From NCBI GenBank assembly GCA_020718525.1, contig DYRX01000036.1:1-21539 (forward strand): 21,539 bases of DNA, in the 5' to 3' direction. The notes beneath the pieces were generated by a model. That model had not been told where the DNA came from. It worked only from the letters and a program-made list of their open reading frames with translations, and did no database searches. This document shows, in pieces, positions 7,289 through 17,100 of the stretch (its first letter is position 1; every line of letters begins with the position of its first letter). The stretch is from Victivallis vadensis. Lineage in GTDB: Bacteria; Verrucomicrobiota; Lentisphaeria; Victivallales; GWF2-50-93. Both the position numbers and the translations under genes were made by a program.

Positions 7289-9763
7289 ATGAAGACCAGT
7301 TCCGTCGGAAAGCTTGCGTCTGCCATCTCAATCGCCGCATTAATTCTGCTTCAAAATGCCGAGGCTCAGTCGGAGAAGCTGCAAATCCAGCCCATGAATC
7401 CGAAATACGTCCGCTACGTTCAGGAAAAGGCGGACAGAGCTCTGCCAAAAAGCTCCGAAGGATACAAATTGGGCTATGTTCCGGCTCCGTTCGGCTTCGA
7501 TCTGTCCAAGCCGTCAGGTGCGGTCGAAAAAAACAGCGAATTCTATGATGCCTCCTATGATTTGCGCACAGGCGGCAGAGTGAGTTCTGTAAAAAATCAG
7601 AATCCTTGGGGCACATGCTGGTCCTTCGCAACTTATGCAAGCCTCGAATCTTGCCTCATGCCGCTCAGTCCTGAACCGGATTTTTCAGAAAACAACCTTG
7701 TCAACAAGTCAGGATTTGATCTTGGCTATGACGATGGCGGCAATTACTATATGTCCACCGCCTATCTTGCACGCTGGGCGGGTCCGATTGCCGAGAGCGA
7801 CGACTCCTATCCGGATCCGGGCTATGACCCCAGTGGTCTTACGACTCAGCGCCATATTCAGAATGTAGCGTTTCTGCCAGCCAGAACATCATACACTGAC
7901 AACGACGTCATAAAGGAATTTATCACAACGAAGGGCGCAGCCGGCTGCTCAATATACTGGGATGGTGCATATTACAACGCAGGCAACTCCGCCTTCTACT
8001 ACAATGGTGTCGAAGGCACCAATCACGCTGTGACGGCAGTTGGCTGGAATGACAATTATCCTGCCGCAAATTTTGGTATTGCCCCTGCTGGAAATGGAGC
8101 CTTTCTAATAAAAAACAGTTGGGGATCTGCCTGGGGAAGCAGCGGATACTTCTGGATTTCATACTACGACACGGCTCTGAGCAATTTCGTCTCGTTCTAC
8201 AATGCCCAGAAAACCAGTTCGAGTTTGACGGTCTACCAGTATGATCCGCTCGGCTACGTCACGGGACTGGGCATTGGAACCAGCACATTGTACGGCGCGA
8301 ATATCTTCAACGCAACTGATTCTAACCCGATCCAAGCCGTTGGAACCTATGCAAATGTGGCAAATACCGCCTACGAGATCAGCGTCTATACCGGAGTAAC
8401 GGCTGGAAGCCCTAAGACCGGAGTGCTCGCCGCGACAAAAAGCGGGACATTCACATACGCCGGATTCTATACGGTCGCCCTTGACACACCGGTTGCAGTA
8501 ACGCAGGGGCAAAATTTCTCCGTGATAGTAAAATGGACGACTCCGGGATACAACTTTCCGTTGCCTGTCGAATATGCGAGCCCCGGCTACAGCTCAGGCG
8601 CAACCGCATCTGCAGGTCAAAGCTATTTCAGTTCCAGTGGCAATAGCTATACCGACATCACCACAGGTTTTGACCCGACATGCAATGTCTGCATAAAGGT
8701 CTACGGCGCGGGTTCGCAGTTCCATTCCGCCGACTTCAACGGCAACGGCAAATCGGATGTTTTGGGCGAAAGCCACACATCCGGATGGATGTACTTGATG
8801 AACGGGAAGGATATCGCATCCTCTGACGATGTCTATACGAAGACAAATTCGAACTGGACGGTCATGTCCATTGCCGACTTCAACGCCGATGGCAAAGCAG
8901 ATCTGCTCTGGAGAAACTCCGTGACCGGAGATGCCCTCGTCTATCTGATGAACGGGCTTCTTGTTTCAAGCTCGAAATCCATCTGCGTTGGCGCAAGTTC
9001 CTGGACACCAATACACACTGCAGATTTCAATGCCGACGGAAAGGCGGACATTGTATGGAAGCACAATGCGAGTGACGCGTACGCGCTTTATCTGATGGAT
9101 GGAACAACAGTGCTTTCTTCAACAGTCCTCGACTGCGGTACCGCCTGGGAAATCAGCGCAGTCAAGGATTTCAACGGCGACGGCAAAGCGGACATATTCT
9201 GGACCATCAACAATTCGATCGGCCACATCTGCCTTATGGACGGAGCGACAGTCAAATCTGAAGCTGATGTGTGTAACATAAGCCCTTCCTGGCAGATCAT
9301 CGCCTACGATGATTTCAATGGAGACGGGAAGACGGACATCCTTTGGCAGAACTCCTATGGCAACGGCTACATGCACCTGATGAACGGGACGACAATATCC
9401 TCGCACGGATATGTCTATGTCATAAGCCCCGGCAGTAACTGGACAATGAGCAAAACTGCCGACTTCAATGGAGATGGAAAAGCAGACCTGCTATGGACAA
9501 ACGATGCGGAAGGAAAATCTGCGATCTGGCTTATGAATGGGATGACGACGAGCTCTGCTGGATATCCCTATACCTATACAAACAGGAATTGGGGAATCAA
9601 AGGGTTTTTCGATTTCAACGGAGATGGGAAAAGCGACATTCTTTGGGAAAACCACTCCACAAAGAAAACCCTGGTATATCTCATGAATGGAGCTTCTGTT
9701 TCATCTTCCGGCGCAGTCTATGACAACGGAGACCTCTGGAGTCTAATCCTCCCATTGGATTGA
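7289..9763 (+). CDS. Secreted papain-family (C1A) cysteine peptidase with seven FG-GAP repeats
   Basis: 824 residues. A Sec signal peptide (KTSSVGKLASAISIAALILL, cleaved near AEA-QS, residues 24-27) is followed by a C1A peptidase domain. The oxyanion Q104 and catalytic C110 are in NQNPWGTCWSFA, H246 in GTNHAVTAVGW and N276 in LIKNSWG, so the triad is intact. No inhibitor-type prodomain is obvious in the short segment before it. Residues about 305-475 are a beta-rich linker resembling the lectin-like domain found in extracellular C1 peptidases. From 478 to the end lie seven repeats of about 49 residues, each with a Ca-binding DFN[GA][DN]GK[AST]D loop and, in most, an L-M-[ND]-G turn, likely a seven-bladed propeller. 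Probably exported and possibly surface-associated; targets unknown. Strong Shine-Dalgarno about 9 nt upstream. Confidence 0.9.
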   Translation: MKTSSVGKLASAISIAALILLQNAEAQSEKLQIQPMNPKYVRYVQEKADRALPKSSEGYKLGYVPAPFGFDLSKPSGAVEKNSEFYDASYDLRTGGRVSSVKNQNPWGTCWSFATYASLESCLMPLSPEPDFSENNLVNKSGFDLGYDDGGNYYMSTAYLARWAGPIAESDDSYPDPGYDPSGLTTQRHIQNVAFLPARTSYTDNDVIKEFITTKGAAGCSIYWDGAYYNAGNSAFYYNGVEGTNHAVTAVGWNDNYPAANFGIAPAGNGAFLIKNSWGSAWGSSGYFWISYYDTALSNFVSFYNAQKTSSSLTVYQYDPLGYVTGLGIGTSTLYGANIFNATDSNPIQAVGTYANVANTAYEISVYTGVTAGSPKTGVLAATKSGTFTYAGFYTVALDTPVAVTQGQNFSVIVKWTTPGYNFPLPVEYASPGYSSGATASAGQSYFSSSGNSYTDITTGFDPTCNVCIKVYGAGSQFHSADFNGNGKSDVLGESHTSGWMYLMNGKDIASSDDVYTKTNSNWTVMSIADFNADGKADLLWRNSVTGDALVYLMNGLLVSSSKSICVGASSWTPIHTADFNADGKADIVWKHNASDAYALYLMDGTTVLSSTVLDCGTAWEISAVKDFNGDGKADIFWTINNSIGHICLMDGATVKSEADVCNISPSWQIIAYDDFNGDGKTDILWQNSYGNGYMHLMNGTTISSHGYVYVISPGSNWTMSKTADFNGDGKADLLWTNDAEGKSAIWLMNGMTTSSAGYPYTYTNRNWGIKGFFDFNGDGKSDILWENHSTKKTLVYLMNGASVSSSGAVYDNGDLWSLILPLD
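8720..9760 (+). repeat. Seven tandem coding repeats (about 147 nt each) of FG-GAP type
   Basis: The DFN-G/A-D/N-GK-x-D codon block recurs at about 8730, 8877, 9024, 9168, 9312, 9462 and 9615, a steady spacing of about 144-153 nt. Third and synonymous positions vary between copies, so these are old repeats kept by protein structure, not a recent DNA amplification. Confidence 0.85.
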
Positions 9764-9793
9764 TCTCAGATTAGAATGCTTGCGCGTGTCGGA

Positions 9794-9836
9794 TAGATGT
9801 AAAGATTCGCAGAACGACGTAGCTCAGTGAATATTT
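9794..9836. repeat. Left 43-bp inverted repeat of the glycosyltransferase cassette
   Basis: The reverse complement of 12964-13006 matches this segment at 41 of 43 positions; the differences are at 9811 (A against T) and 9823 (C against T). It starts 31 nt after the peptidase stop and ends 94 nt before the cassette's first likely start codon. The core can fold around GACGTA, but both differences break base pairs of the stem that is intact in the right copy. Confidence 0.9.
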
Positions 9837-9930
9837 CCTAGCACTGGCAATGCGGGATATCCTGTTTGACACCTGTTCATATTTTCATTCTGCGGGTGGA
9901 AAAAGCCCTTTTGCAAGCTATTTTCCTGCA

Positions 9931-10716
9931 ATGGACAATAAAAGGCAAAATCTAATTTTAGGCGCGCTGTTTCTGCTCGCGTTTGGACTGCGTCTGGCTC
10001 GGATACTTGAGACATCCTATCTTGACAAAGATGCGGTGCTCTACATTTCGATGGCGGAGCGTCTTGCGGACGGGCGCGTTGGCGACACGTTCGGGCTCAT
10101 TCCCCGTCTTCCTCCCCTATATCCTACGATGATTGCATCGCTCTGCAAGTTCGGAGTCGGAGCAGAATTCGCAGGTCTTTCCATTTCGCTTCTTGCCGGT
10201 TCGATCTTGATTTTTCCAGTCTTCAGCCTGTCAAAATATTTTTTTGGAGTCAATGCTGGCCTCGTTTCGGCATTTCTTGCCGCGACACAGCCTTACCTCG
10301 TCAGGGACAGCGCAGAAATCATGCGCGATTCGCTTTTTTTCCTTATTCTCTTCTGTGCCCTGCGTCTCATATCTTCGGCAATCTCCCAAAAAAGCACTTT
10401 GCTTCTTTTAATTTCAGGAGTTCTTGTCGCGTTTTCGACTCTCACACGAAGCGAAGGCAACGAAGCGATTCTCGGTTTTCTTGCATGGCTTGTGCTAGAA
10501 TCCTTCCTTGCTCTAAAAAAGATTGGACTGCTGGCGTCTCTCAAAAACTTTTTCACTGCCGCGTTTGCAATAAGTGCCGGCTTTATGCTGACGGCGCTTC
10601 CAGCGCAGATCGTTCTGCAAAATCATGGTTCAGCCTGGACCATGGCCGATCCGCGAATATTCGGGTATATGGATTCATTTCTGAAATTTGATTCTAATTC
10701 AGGAGAGGAGAAATGA
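9931..10716 (+). CDS. Polytopic PMT/GT39-like glycosyltransferase, N-terminal half
   Basis: 261 residues from ATG 9931; an in-frame ATG at 9850 adds 27 polar residues unlike family N-termini and lacks a Shine-Dalgarno. The start LILGALFLLAFGLRLARI (TM1), then the acidic loop YLDKDAVLYISMAERLADG, RLPPLYP, and RDSLFFLILFCALRL and TRSEGN further on are typical of the dolichyl-phosphate-mannose transferase superfamily; about six or seven TM helices are visible. Family members are usually one chain of 450-600 residues, whereas this ends at the loop after ADPRIFGYM and the next gene supplies the remaining helices. Stop and next start overlap as ATGA. A perfect -35 hexamer TTGACA lies at 9866-9871, but I see no convincing -10. 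Confidence 0.7.
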   Translation: MDNKRQNLILGALFLLAFGLRLARILETSYLDKDAVLYISMAERLADGRVGDTFGLIPRLPPLYPTMIASLCKFGVGAEFAGLSISLLAGSILIFPVFSLSKYFFGVNAGLVSAFLAATQPYLVRDSAEIMRDSLFFLILFCALRLISSAISQKSTLLLLISGVLVAFSTLTRSEGNEAILGFLAWLVLESFLALKKIGLLASLKNFFTAAFAISAGFMLTALPAQIVLQNHGSAWTMADPRIFGYMDSFLKFDSNSGEEK

Positions 10717-11870
10717 GCTATCTGTTCTCGATAGGCGCATGGTTTTCTCTCCTTCAAAAGTTCATAAACGCCTTTTTGCCGATCATTCCACTGCTTCTCG
10801 TCTTCTCCTGGAAAAAATGCAGAGAGAGCGCAAAGCTTCCCGCGTTCAGATTTTTTCTTGTCTTTGTCGGGCTCGACCTTGCGATCAGACTGCTGATCTA
10901 TTTTGCCGGAGTCCCATATCAGGGACGATACCTCCACATGCTGATCATCGCCGCCTGTGTTCTCGCTGGAACCGGGATCTTCCCACTTTCCGAATTCGTA
11001 TCGGAGAAGATTCTGAAAAGACGATTCCCTGCGGCCTCAATTCTGACAATCCTTTTTGTCGCGGTTCTCCTTGTCCATGCCGGAAAGGCGCTCAGCCCTC
11101 CCGATCCCAAACCTTGGCTGGATTCAATACCTGAAATGATAAAAAAACACTGTCCGCCGGACAAAAAACCTATTCTGATAAGTGAAGATCGCGACATTAG
11201 AATTTCATACTATGCGGGGGCGGAAGATCTCCGTCTGGACAGAAAGGACTCTGTCAATTATTTTACCGACGCAATCATATGTCTCAATGGCGTAGAATCT
11301 CCGATTTTGAACGATGAAAAAGAAGGCGAATCCATTGTCTTGAGTGGGAATAGCAGTTTCAAAGCCGTTTTAATGAAGGGCTATCCGTACCGAATAGGGA
11401 CGTTCGTACTCAAAGGGAAGGGGCTTGAAAACGCAAGAATAGCAGTCCAGCGCAAAGATGCGAGAAATCCTTTTAAAATCATTGAAGAAGACTCGTCTGG
11501 CCGCTACTGCGCAAAGTTCTTATGCAGTCCCGGAAACGAATTCAATTTTACTGTTGAGCTTCCTCAGGATCAGACAGCCCTTGTCTCTGAAATTGAGCTT
11601 GTCCAAAACAATGCCTGGAAAATTCTCCGCTTTGGCGAGGGAGTCTCGCAGGGATACAAATTCCCTGCCGTTCCTCCGCGCAGTGCACCCCATTTTCAGA
11701 AGTCAATTTCAGAGCTGGGCACGGACAATGTTTTCATGCTTGTCAAAGGGTCGAGGGAAGAATTTGAAAATCTCCTTGCCCGGCACAATTGTGTTTTGCA
11801 AATGTCTTTTCTTGGATCTTCAAAGGACAGCTCCAAGGAGACAATCAGCCTTTTCCAGGGGGTCAAGTGA
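10713..11870 (+). CDS. Membrane protein, apparent C-terminal half of the split glycosyltransferase
   Basis: 385 residues. Three to four hydrophobic helices lie in the first 130 residues, including AIRLLIYFAGVPYQGRYLHM, which matches the late R-Y-L membrane segment of PMT/ArnT-type enzymes. A soluble, beta-rich region from about 150 to the end has no motif I recognise and probably lies outside the membrane. The start ATG overlaps the previous stop and is preceded by AGGAGAGGAG, a strong ribosome-binding site inside the end of the first gene, so separate translation is better supported than a sequencing frameshift. The two products are likely subunits of one transferase; activity is inferred only. 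Confidence 0.6.
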   Translation: MSYLFSIGAWFSLLQKFINAFLPIIPLLLVFSWKKCRESAKLPAFRFFLVFVGLDLAIRLLIYFAGVPYQGRYLHMLIIAACVLAGTGIFPLSEFVSEKILKRRFPAASILTILFVAVLLVHAGKALSPPDPKPWLDSIPEMIKKHCPPDKKPILISEDRDIRISYYAGAEDLRLDRKDSVNYFTDAIICLNGVESPILNDEKEGESIVLSGNSSFKAVLMKGYPYRIGTFVLKGKGLENARIAVQRKDARNPFKIIEEDSSGRYCAKFLCSPGNEFNFTVELPQDQTALVSEIELVQNNAWKILRFGEGVSQGYKFPAVPPRSAPHFQKSISELGTDNVFMLVKGSREEFENLLARHNCVLQMSFLGSSKDSSKETISLFQGVK

Positions 11871-12907
11871 AAATTTTTTTTCTGCTGAAGTCCAAAAAGA
11901 CGCCGAGTTCGCGAATCAGGATTCTCGATATTTTCCCGGAACTTCAAAAGCATGGCATAGAGCCTGAAGTCGAGTTTCTTCCTTCAGGAATACTAAGACG
12001 ATGGCTTCTTTTCAGAAAATGCAGACGCTTCGACGCGGTCGTCCTTCAGAAGAGACTGCTCGGAATCCTTGAGCTCAACGAGCTTAGACGCAAATCGAAG
12101 AAGCTTGGCTTCGACTTTGACGACGCAATTTATCTTAGAAACTCCTCCCCATCGCAAAATCTGAAAGACTATGTCAGCGAAACAAGGACTCAAATGTTTA
12201 AGCGGACGGTGAAGGCATGCGATCTTGTCATTGCCGCCAACAGGACACTTGCGGAGAAAACGACGGAATTCGAGCCGGACGCCCAAGTTGCGACGATTCC
12301 TTCCCCGGTCAGGATAGAGGACTTGCTTTTCAAAAAAGACTGCATGATCAAGGATCTTCCTGTCATAGGATGGATTGGCACCAGGGTAAATCTCCAATTT
12401 CTTGAATACATCGCCCCGGCACTCAGGGAACTTCGCAAGGAAATGGAGTTCATTCTTAGGATAATGTCTGACACGGAGATCCGCATTTCCGGGGTCAGGA
12501 CGGAATTTGTGAAATGGAGCGTCGAGACTCAGAATTGCGAATTGCGCAATTTTGACATAGGAATAATGCCTCTCTCGCAGGATCCCTTCACAGAGGGGAA
12601 ATCTGCATACAAGCTCATTCAATATCTGGCGGCAGGTGTGCCAAGCGTCTGTTCGCCGATTGGCATGAACAGAGAATTCTGCAACGGCGACAAATATGCG
12701 CTATCGGCGCCGGAACCGGCAGATTTCTGCTGGCGCATCCTCCAGCTCATAAAGGATCGCGAACTCAGAGAGCGCCTGCGCGCCAAAGGGCGTCCCTTCG
12801 TCTCTGGCAGATTCGACATTCCGGTCGTCGGAGCAAGCTACGCCGAAACTCTCCGCAAACTGCTTCAGGCAAAAGCACCGGGAATGAGGCGCGCTTCGCG
12901 AAAATAG
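11867..12907 (+). CDS. GT4-type glycosyltransferase (group 1)
   Basis: 346 residues from a GTG that overlaps the preceding stop (GTGA), with AGGGGG 6 nt upstream; an ATG at 11789 would overlap the previous gene by 82 nt. Features include a Rossmann opening KIFFLLKSKKTPSSRIRI, GFDFDDAIYLR (about 85-95, common in group 1 transferases), VIGWIGTRVNLQFLEYIAPAL at the start of the second Rossmann domain, and FDIGIMPLSQDPFTEGKSAYKLIQYLAAGVPSVCSPIGMNRE, where the G-K-S-x-Y-K-x-x-[QE] segment contributes the donor-binding site. It would move a nucleotide-activated sugar in the cytoplasm. Last gene of the cassette; its stop is 56 nt before the right inverted repeat. Confidence 0.85.
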   Translation: MKIFFLLKSKKTPSSRIRILDIFPELQKHGIEPEVEFLPSGILRRWLLFRKCRRFDAVVLQKRLLGILELNELRRKSKKLGFDFDDAIYLRNSSPSQNLKDYVSETRTQMFKRTVKACDLVIAANRTLAEKTTEFEPDAQVATIPSPVRIEDLLFKKDCMIKDLPVIGWIGTRVNLQFLEYIAPALRELRKEMEFILRIMSDTEIRISGVRTEFVKWSVETQNCELRNFDIGIMPLSQDPFTEGKSAYKLIQYLAAGVPSVCSPIGMNREFCNGDKYALSAPEPADFCWRILQLIKDRELRERLRAKGRPFVSGRFDIPVVGASYAETLRKLLQAKAPGMRRASRK

Positions 12908-12963
12908 TCGTCTGTCTCTTGAAAAATTCAAATATTGCTCAATATTAAAGCGATTAAGCGAGT

Positions 12964-13006
12964 AAATATTCACTGAACTACGTCGTTCAGCGAATCTTTA
13001 CATCTA
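12964..13006. repeat. Right 43-bp inverted repeat of the glycosyltransferase cassette
   Basis: Inverted partner of 9794-9836 (41/43 identity). This copy folds into an intact 11-bp stem, ATTCACTGAAC with GTTCAGCGAAT (one G-U type pair), around a 6-nt loop (12968-12994). A short T-run follows, so it may double as a terminator for the cassette. An AT-rich 6-bp palindrome (AATATT at 12931-12936 and 12941-12946) lies just before it. Confidence 0.9.
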
Positions 13007-13090
13007 AAAGAGACCGATTTCGATATCGGCAGGAATGACGGCTAAGCAGAAGCTTAAGGATTCAGCCAGATAAATATGTGGGGATTTTTT

Positions 13091-14080
13091 ATGAGAAGAT
13101 CAATTCGGGTTTTTCTTTTAGCTGTCTCATGCCTGACAGGTGCAGGGACTGCCTTTGCCGCAGGCGAAAAGGAGGCAAAGACTGCCCGGACAAAGACCGG
13201 CACAGTCATCAAATGCGCGCCTGAGGCGAATGCAGAAGTTAAATCCGCGACGGAGGCGGCGGGACTGCTTAAAAAAGGAATGGTTCTACAAATTTCCCCC
13301 GGCACCTATACAAACGACGTGCTGGCGATCAACACAGACGGAGTAATCATAGAAGGGGAGCCCGGCAAATTCTGCTCGATCAGGCTCAGCATCCATTCGA
13401 AAGGATGTGTTGTTAGAAACATATGGCTCCCATCGCTGAGTCATGTCAACGATCTTACCGTGGTGGATTCAATAATCAACTATTACGAGATTGACACCAG
13501 CTCCAAAGCGGACGTTCTTTTGGACAACTGCTGTTTCAGAAACATAAATGTGAACTACTACAACAAGAAATTGCTTTTCAACAACTGCACAATATGCAGT
13601 TTCGAGGACGGAATGGACTTGTATGGCGGCGCAATAACAGTGAACAAGTCAATCGTCTATTCTTTGGACACGGCTTTCAAAATAGGAAGTTGGGACAGGG
13701 TGAAGCTGACGATTGGAGAGTCTTTGATTTTTGGCAAGTCTTCACTCGGCGCCGACACTTCGCAGAAGAATGTCGCGCTGGATGTCAAAGGATTCAAGAA
13801 TATCTGCAATTTCACCAAGAAGGGGAATATCCTGACTGCCAAGCCGCTCTTTGAGAGCGACATTGCAGAGGAACTTGCGGCCGATGGCACGCGTGCCTGC
13901 GGCACGACAACCACAGTGATTAGACGGGCAGGCTCCTGCGGGATTGCCAGCATTTCGAGCTACTCTTCCGAGGACAATCTGAAAAATTTCATTCTGAAGC
14001 CGGATTCTCCAGGAAAAAAAGAAGACTACGGCGCATTTCTCTCTGAAGCCGGATTCCCAATCCCCCGAGATGCGAAGTAG
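13091..14080 (+). CDS. Exported protein, probable right-handed beta-helix
   Basis: 329 residues from ATG 13091, with GTGGGG about 7 nt upstream, giving a clean signal peptide: RRS, hydrophobic IRVFLLAVSCLTGAGTAFA, cleavage near residue 23. Residues about 45-220 have short repeating beta strands of the type seen in pectate-lyase-like helices: LQISPGTYTN, VIIEGEPG, CVVRNIWLP, VVDSIINYYEI, VLLDNCCFRNI, LLFNNCTICSF, ITVNKSIVYSL. The PGTY-then-IEG opening matches proteins that start a beta-helix. No catalytic residues for polysaccharide lyases are evident to me, and the C-terminal third is unassigned. Location periplasmic or outside; substrate unknown. It stands alone between the cassette repeat and the helicase gene. 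Confidence 0.65.
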   Translation: MRRSIRVFLLAVSCLTGAGTAFAAGEKEAKTARTKTGTVIKCAPEANAEVKSATEAAGLLKKGMVLQISPGTYTNDVLAINTDGVIIEGEPGKFCSIRLSIHSKGCVVRNIWLPSLSHVNDLTVVDSIINYYEIDTSSKADVLLDNCCFRNINVNYYNKKLLFNNCTICSFEDGMDLYGGAITVNKSIVYSLDTAFKIGSWDRVKLTIGESLIFGKSSLGADTSQKNVALDVKGFKNICNFTKKGNILTAKPLFESDIAEELAADGTRACGTTTTVIRRAGSCGIASISSYSSEDNLKNFILKPDSPGKKEDYGAFLSEAGFPIPRDAK

Positions 14081-14122
14081 GCATACGTTCTTCGGCCCCT
14101 GGACATATTTTGTTTTCCATGC

Positions 14123-14151
14123 TTGATATTCCGTCTACAAGGCGTTAGTTT
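14123..14151 (+). promoter_or_regulatory. Possible promoter of the SNF2 helicase gene
   Basis: TTGATA (14123-14128) and TAGTTT (14146-14151) are spaced by 17 nt, 5/6 and 3/6 consensus. Transcription would start almost at the ATG (14161), and no Shine-Dalgarno is visible there, so a leaderless message is possible. Confidence 0.25.
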
Positions 14152-14160
14152 GCCCACACC

Positions 14161-17100
14161 ATGGAAGCAAAAATAAAACTCATAGACAACTCGTCGGAAG
14201 CGTTCGGACTTGGAACACTGCTGAAGAAGCTACTGCTGGACAGATCCTTCTCGCAAATCTCAATTGCCACCGGCTACTGGGACCTCCCGGCGATGGTCGA
14301 GATATTTGATGAGTTTGGCTCTTTTCTTGAGAGGGATAATACGACATTCAGGCTCCTTTTAGGAGAAGAGCCTTCCGTGAAAACATATCAGGTGAAAAAT
14401 CCGCAGACCCAGGATCCGGACTTCCCAGATAAATTTTTAAAGAGAGACTTCGAAGACTTACAACTGAAGGAAGAATTTCAGAAGGTTGGCGATTTACTCG
14501 TCAAATATATTGGAGTTGGAAAAGAGAGTAAGATTCAGATCAGAGTCTATCGGGAAAACTTCCTTCATGCGAAATGCTATATATTCGGTAGCGGGAATGA
14601 AAACGCAGTTGGAATTATCGGAAGTTCTAATTTCACAAGGCAAGGCCTTTGTGGAAATTTAGAGTTGAACCAGCTTGAAGACAACAATTCCACGGTAAAC
14701 TTCATTCGTAAGAGTTCCTCGCAGTATCCTTCCCATCGCTCATGGTTCGAGGATTTATGGAACAGAAGTGAAGAATGGACTGCCACATTCAAAGAAGAAA
14801 TCTTACGGCCAAGCAAACATGGAGACATCTGTTTCAGCCCTTATGAAATGTTCATACACGCCCTTTATAAGGTGTATGGGCAGGATTTGAAGGATGAAGA
14901 GGAGAACAAGGTGTCAATTGACCTCCCGGATACTGGAAGACCACAGCTTCTTAAATTTCAAATCCAGAACGCAAACAGCGCAATAAAGAAACTGGAGCGG
15001 CAGGGGGTGGCAATGTTGTCGGACTCTGTTGGTCTTGGGAAAACATATACTGCCATCAAGATTATTGAGTACTACAAGCAAAGACTCAATCAGCGAGTGG
15101 TTGTTATCACGCCTGCCGGGTTGATCTCCCAATGGAGAAAGGCATTCAATAAGTTCAAGATGATCCAGATCCCGGAAATCTATAGCCTCCAGGATACGGC
15201 AAAGATCGAAGATGTCAAAGAAAATCTTAAGGCTATTCCGGTCGGTCTTTTCGTTTTTGATGAAAGCCATAACCTGCGCTCCTCCGGCGGCCAGCGTTTC
15301 GATGTCTTCATTAAGTGGAAACAGGAGAATGAAAATGCCAAGACTTTGCTTGTGACCGCCACCCCCATTAACAACCAGCTTTCGGATCTGACCAATCAAA
15401 TCATGCTTGGTGCGGGAGGAGAGATATTCAAGCTTGGAAAATTCTACGACAGGGAGAGGCAAAGATTTTTTACGCTCAAGGAACGCCTCGAACTGCTCCA
15501 GTCAGGCATGAAAAAGCAAATCAGGGAACAGGGATTTATTGACTATAAGCGGATAAAGGAACATCTCACGCCTTTGTTGAACCATTTCATCATCAGGCGC
15601 ACCAGGCAGGGGATTGAAAAGGAATACCCGGACGGTCTTGAAATTGACGGTAAGCTGCAGAAATTTCCCAAGTCCTATCCCGACAATCTCGAATACGATG
15701 TCCAAAACCAGTATAAGTCACAGCTCTTGGATATTGCTTCAGCCGACAATAAGCTTACTGAAGCCTATGTCTATGCGGTCTCAAGCCTGGTAGAGCTTGA
15801 ATATCTCGCCCACCCCCTCGATCTTTTTGAGCATTATACCCGACGTGAGATCCCCATTCAGTCCTCGCTAGAGATATTATATAGCGGGTTGCTGGCTCTT
15901 GGTTTTCCTTGCTACCGCTACAACATATACAGGCATGCCTATTATGGGCGCAGACGCGGAGATCTCCAGCTTGATGCCGATGAAAACCGTGAGTTGTCGC
16001 GTCAAATCGGTATCTATGGCATATTCAGGACTATTTTTCTCAAGCGGCTTGAATCATCTCTCCACTCTATCGCCATTTCTGTCAACCGCTATGAGGACAA
16101 GCTTCTTGATTTCCGCGAAAAACTCCGTAAATACAAGCGCATTGTCTCCGTAAAAAACCTGTCCGCACTGAACAGGGCAATAGACGCATACAGCGAAGAG
16201 GGTGCTTCCGAGGATGAACTAGACTTCGACATTGAATCTTTTGAAAAGGAGGACGGGGATTTCATCTCATTGCCGGCGGACAATGATGTCTTCAATATCG
16301 CCCAGCTCGATGCTGACATAGAAAAGGATATTTCCATCATAGGAGTCCTAAAGGAACAGATCAATCTACTCGTGAAAAAAGACCATAAGATCAAAGTTCT
16401 CGCCGATAAATTGGACGACAATGATGAGAACAAAGTCCTGATATTCACATATTTTGCCGACACGCTTCAATATCTGAAAGATGAACTGCCCGGCATGCTT
16501 CGCAAAAAGAAAAAAGTCGAGTTCGCACTTGGGACAAGAACGGAAATCGAAAACTGCGCCAGACGCTTCGCCCCCATCTCGAAGGAATACCAGCTAAAAG
16601 ACGGCGAAAATGGCATTGATTTCCTTGTAGCGACCGACAAGCTCTCCGAGGGCCAGAACCTCCAGGACTGCGGAATCATCATCAACTACGATCTCCATTG
16701 GAATCCCGTTCGCATGATCCAGCGCAACGGGCGCATAAACCGGCTCGGATCAAAATTCGAAGAGATATTCATTTATAATTTCCGGCCTACGGAACAGCTC
16801 GAAAGCTACTTGAGGCTAGTCCGGAAGCTCGAAGATAAAATCAACCTCATCCGTTATACGATCGGCTCCGACCAGTCTGTCCTGGACGAGGAGCCCATCC
16901 CGCAGGATTTCACTGAAGACTTGTATAGCCGCGACGAAAAGAAACGTCTCGAAGCCTTCCGGAAAATCTTCGAAACCTCCGAGCTTCTGGCCGCGGAAGA
17001 CCTGTTCATGGACGATCTCAGGGAGTTTGAGCGCAATCAGTCATACACGGAAGAATACAGGGAGAAAATCAGAAACCTGCCCAAGGGGAAATGGGGAAGG

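Noticed and set aside
8720..9760. CRISPR-like array from the regular repeat spacing of about 147 nt
   Set aside because: The spacing comes from protein-coding FG-GAP repeats in one open frame; copies are not near-identical and no spacer structure exists.
9794..13006. Proven invertible phase-variation switch
   Set aside because: The arms would allow inversion, but no recombinase gene lies nearby, no promoter sits clearly inside the arms, and orientation variants cannot be seen from one sequence.
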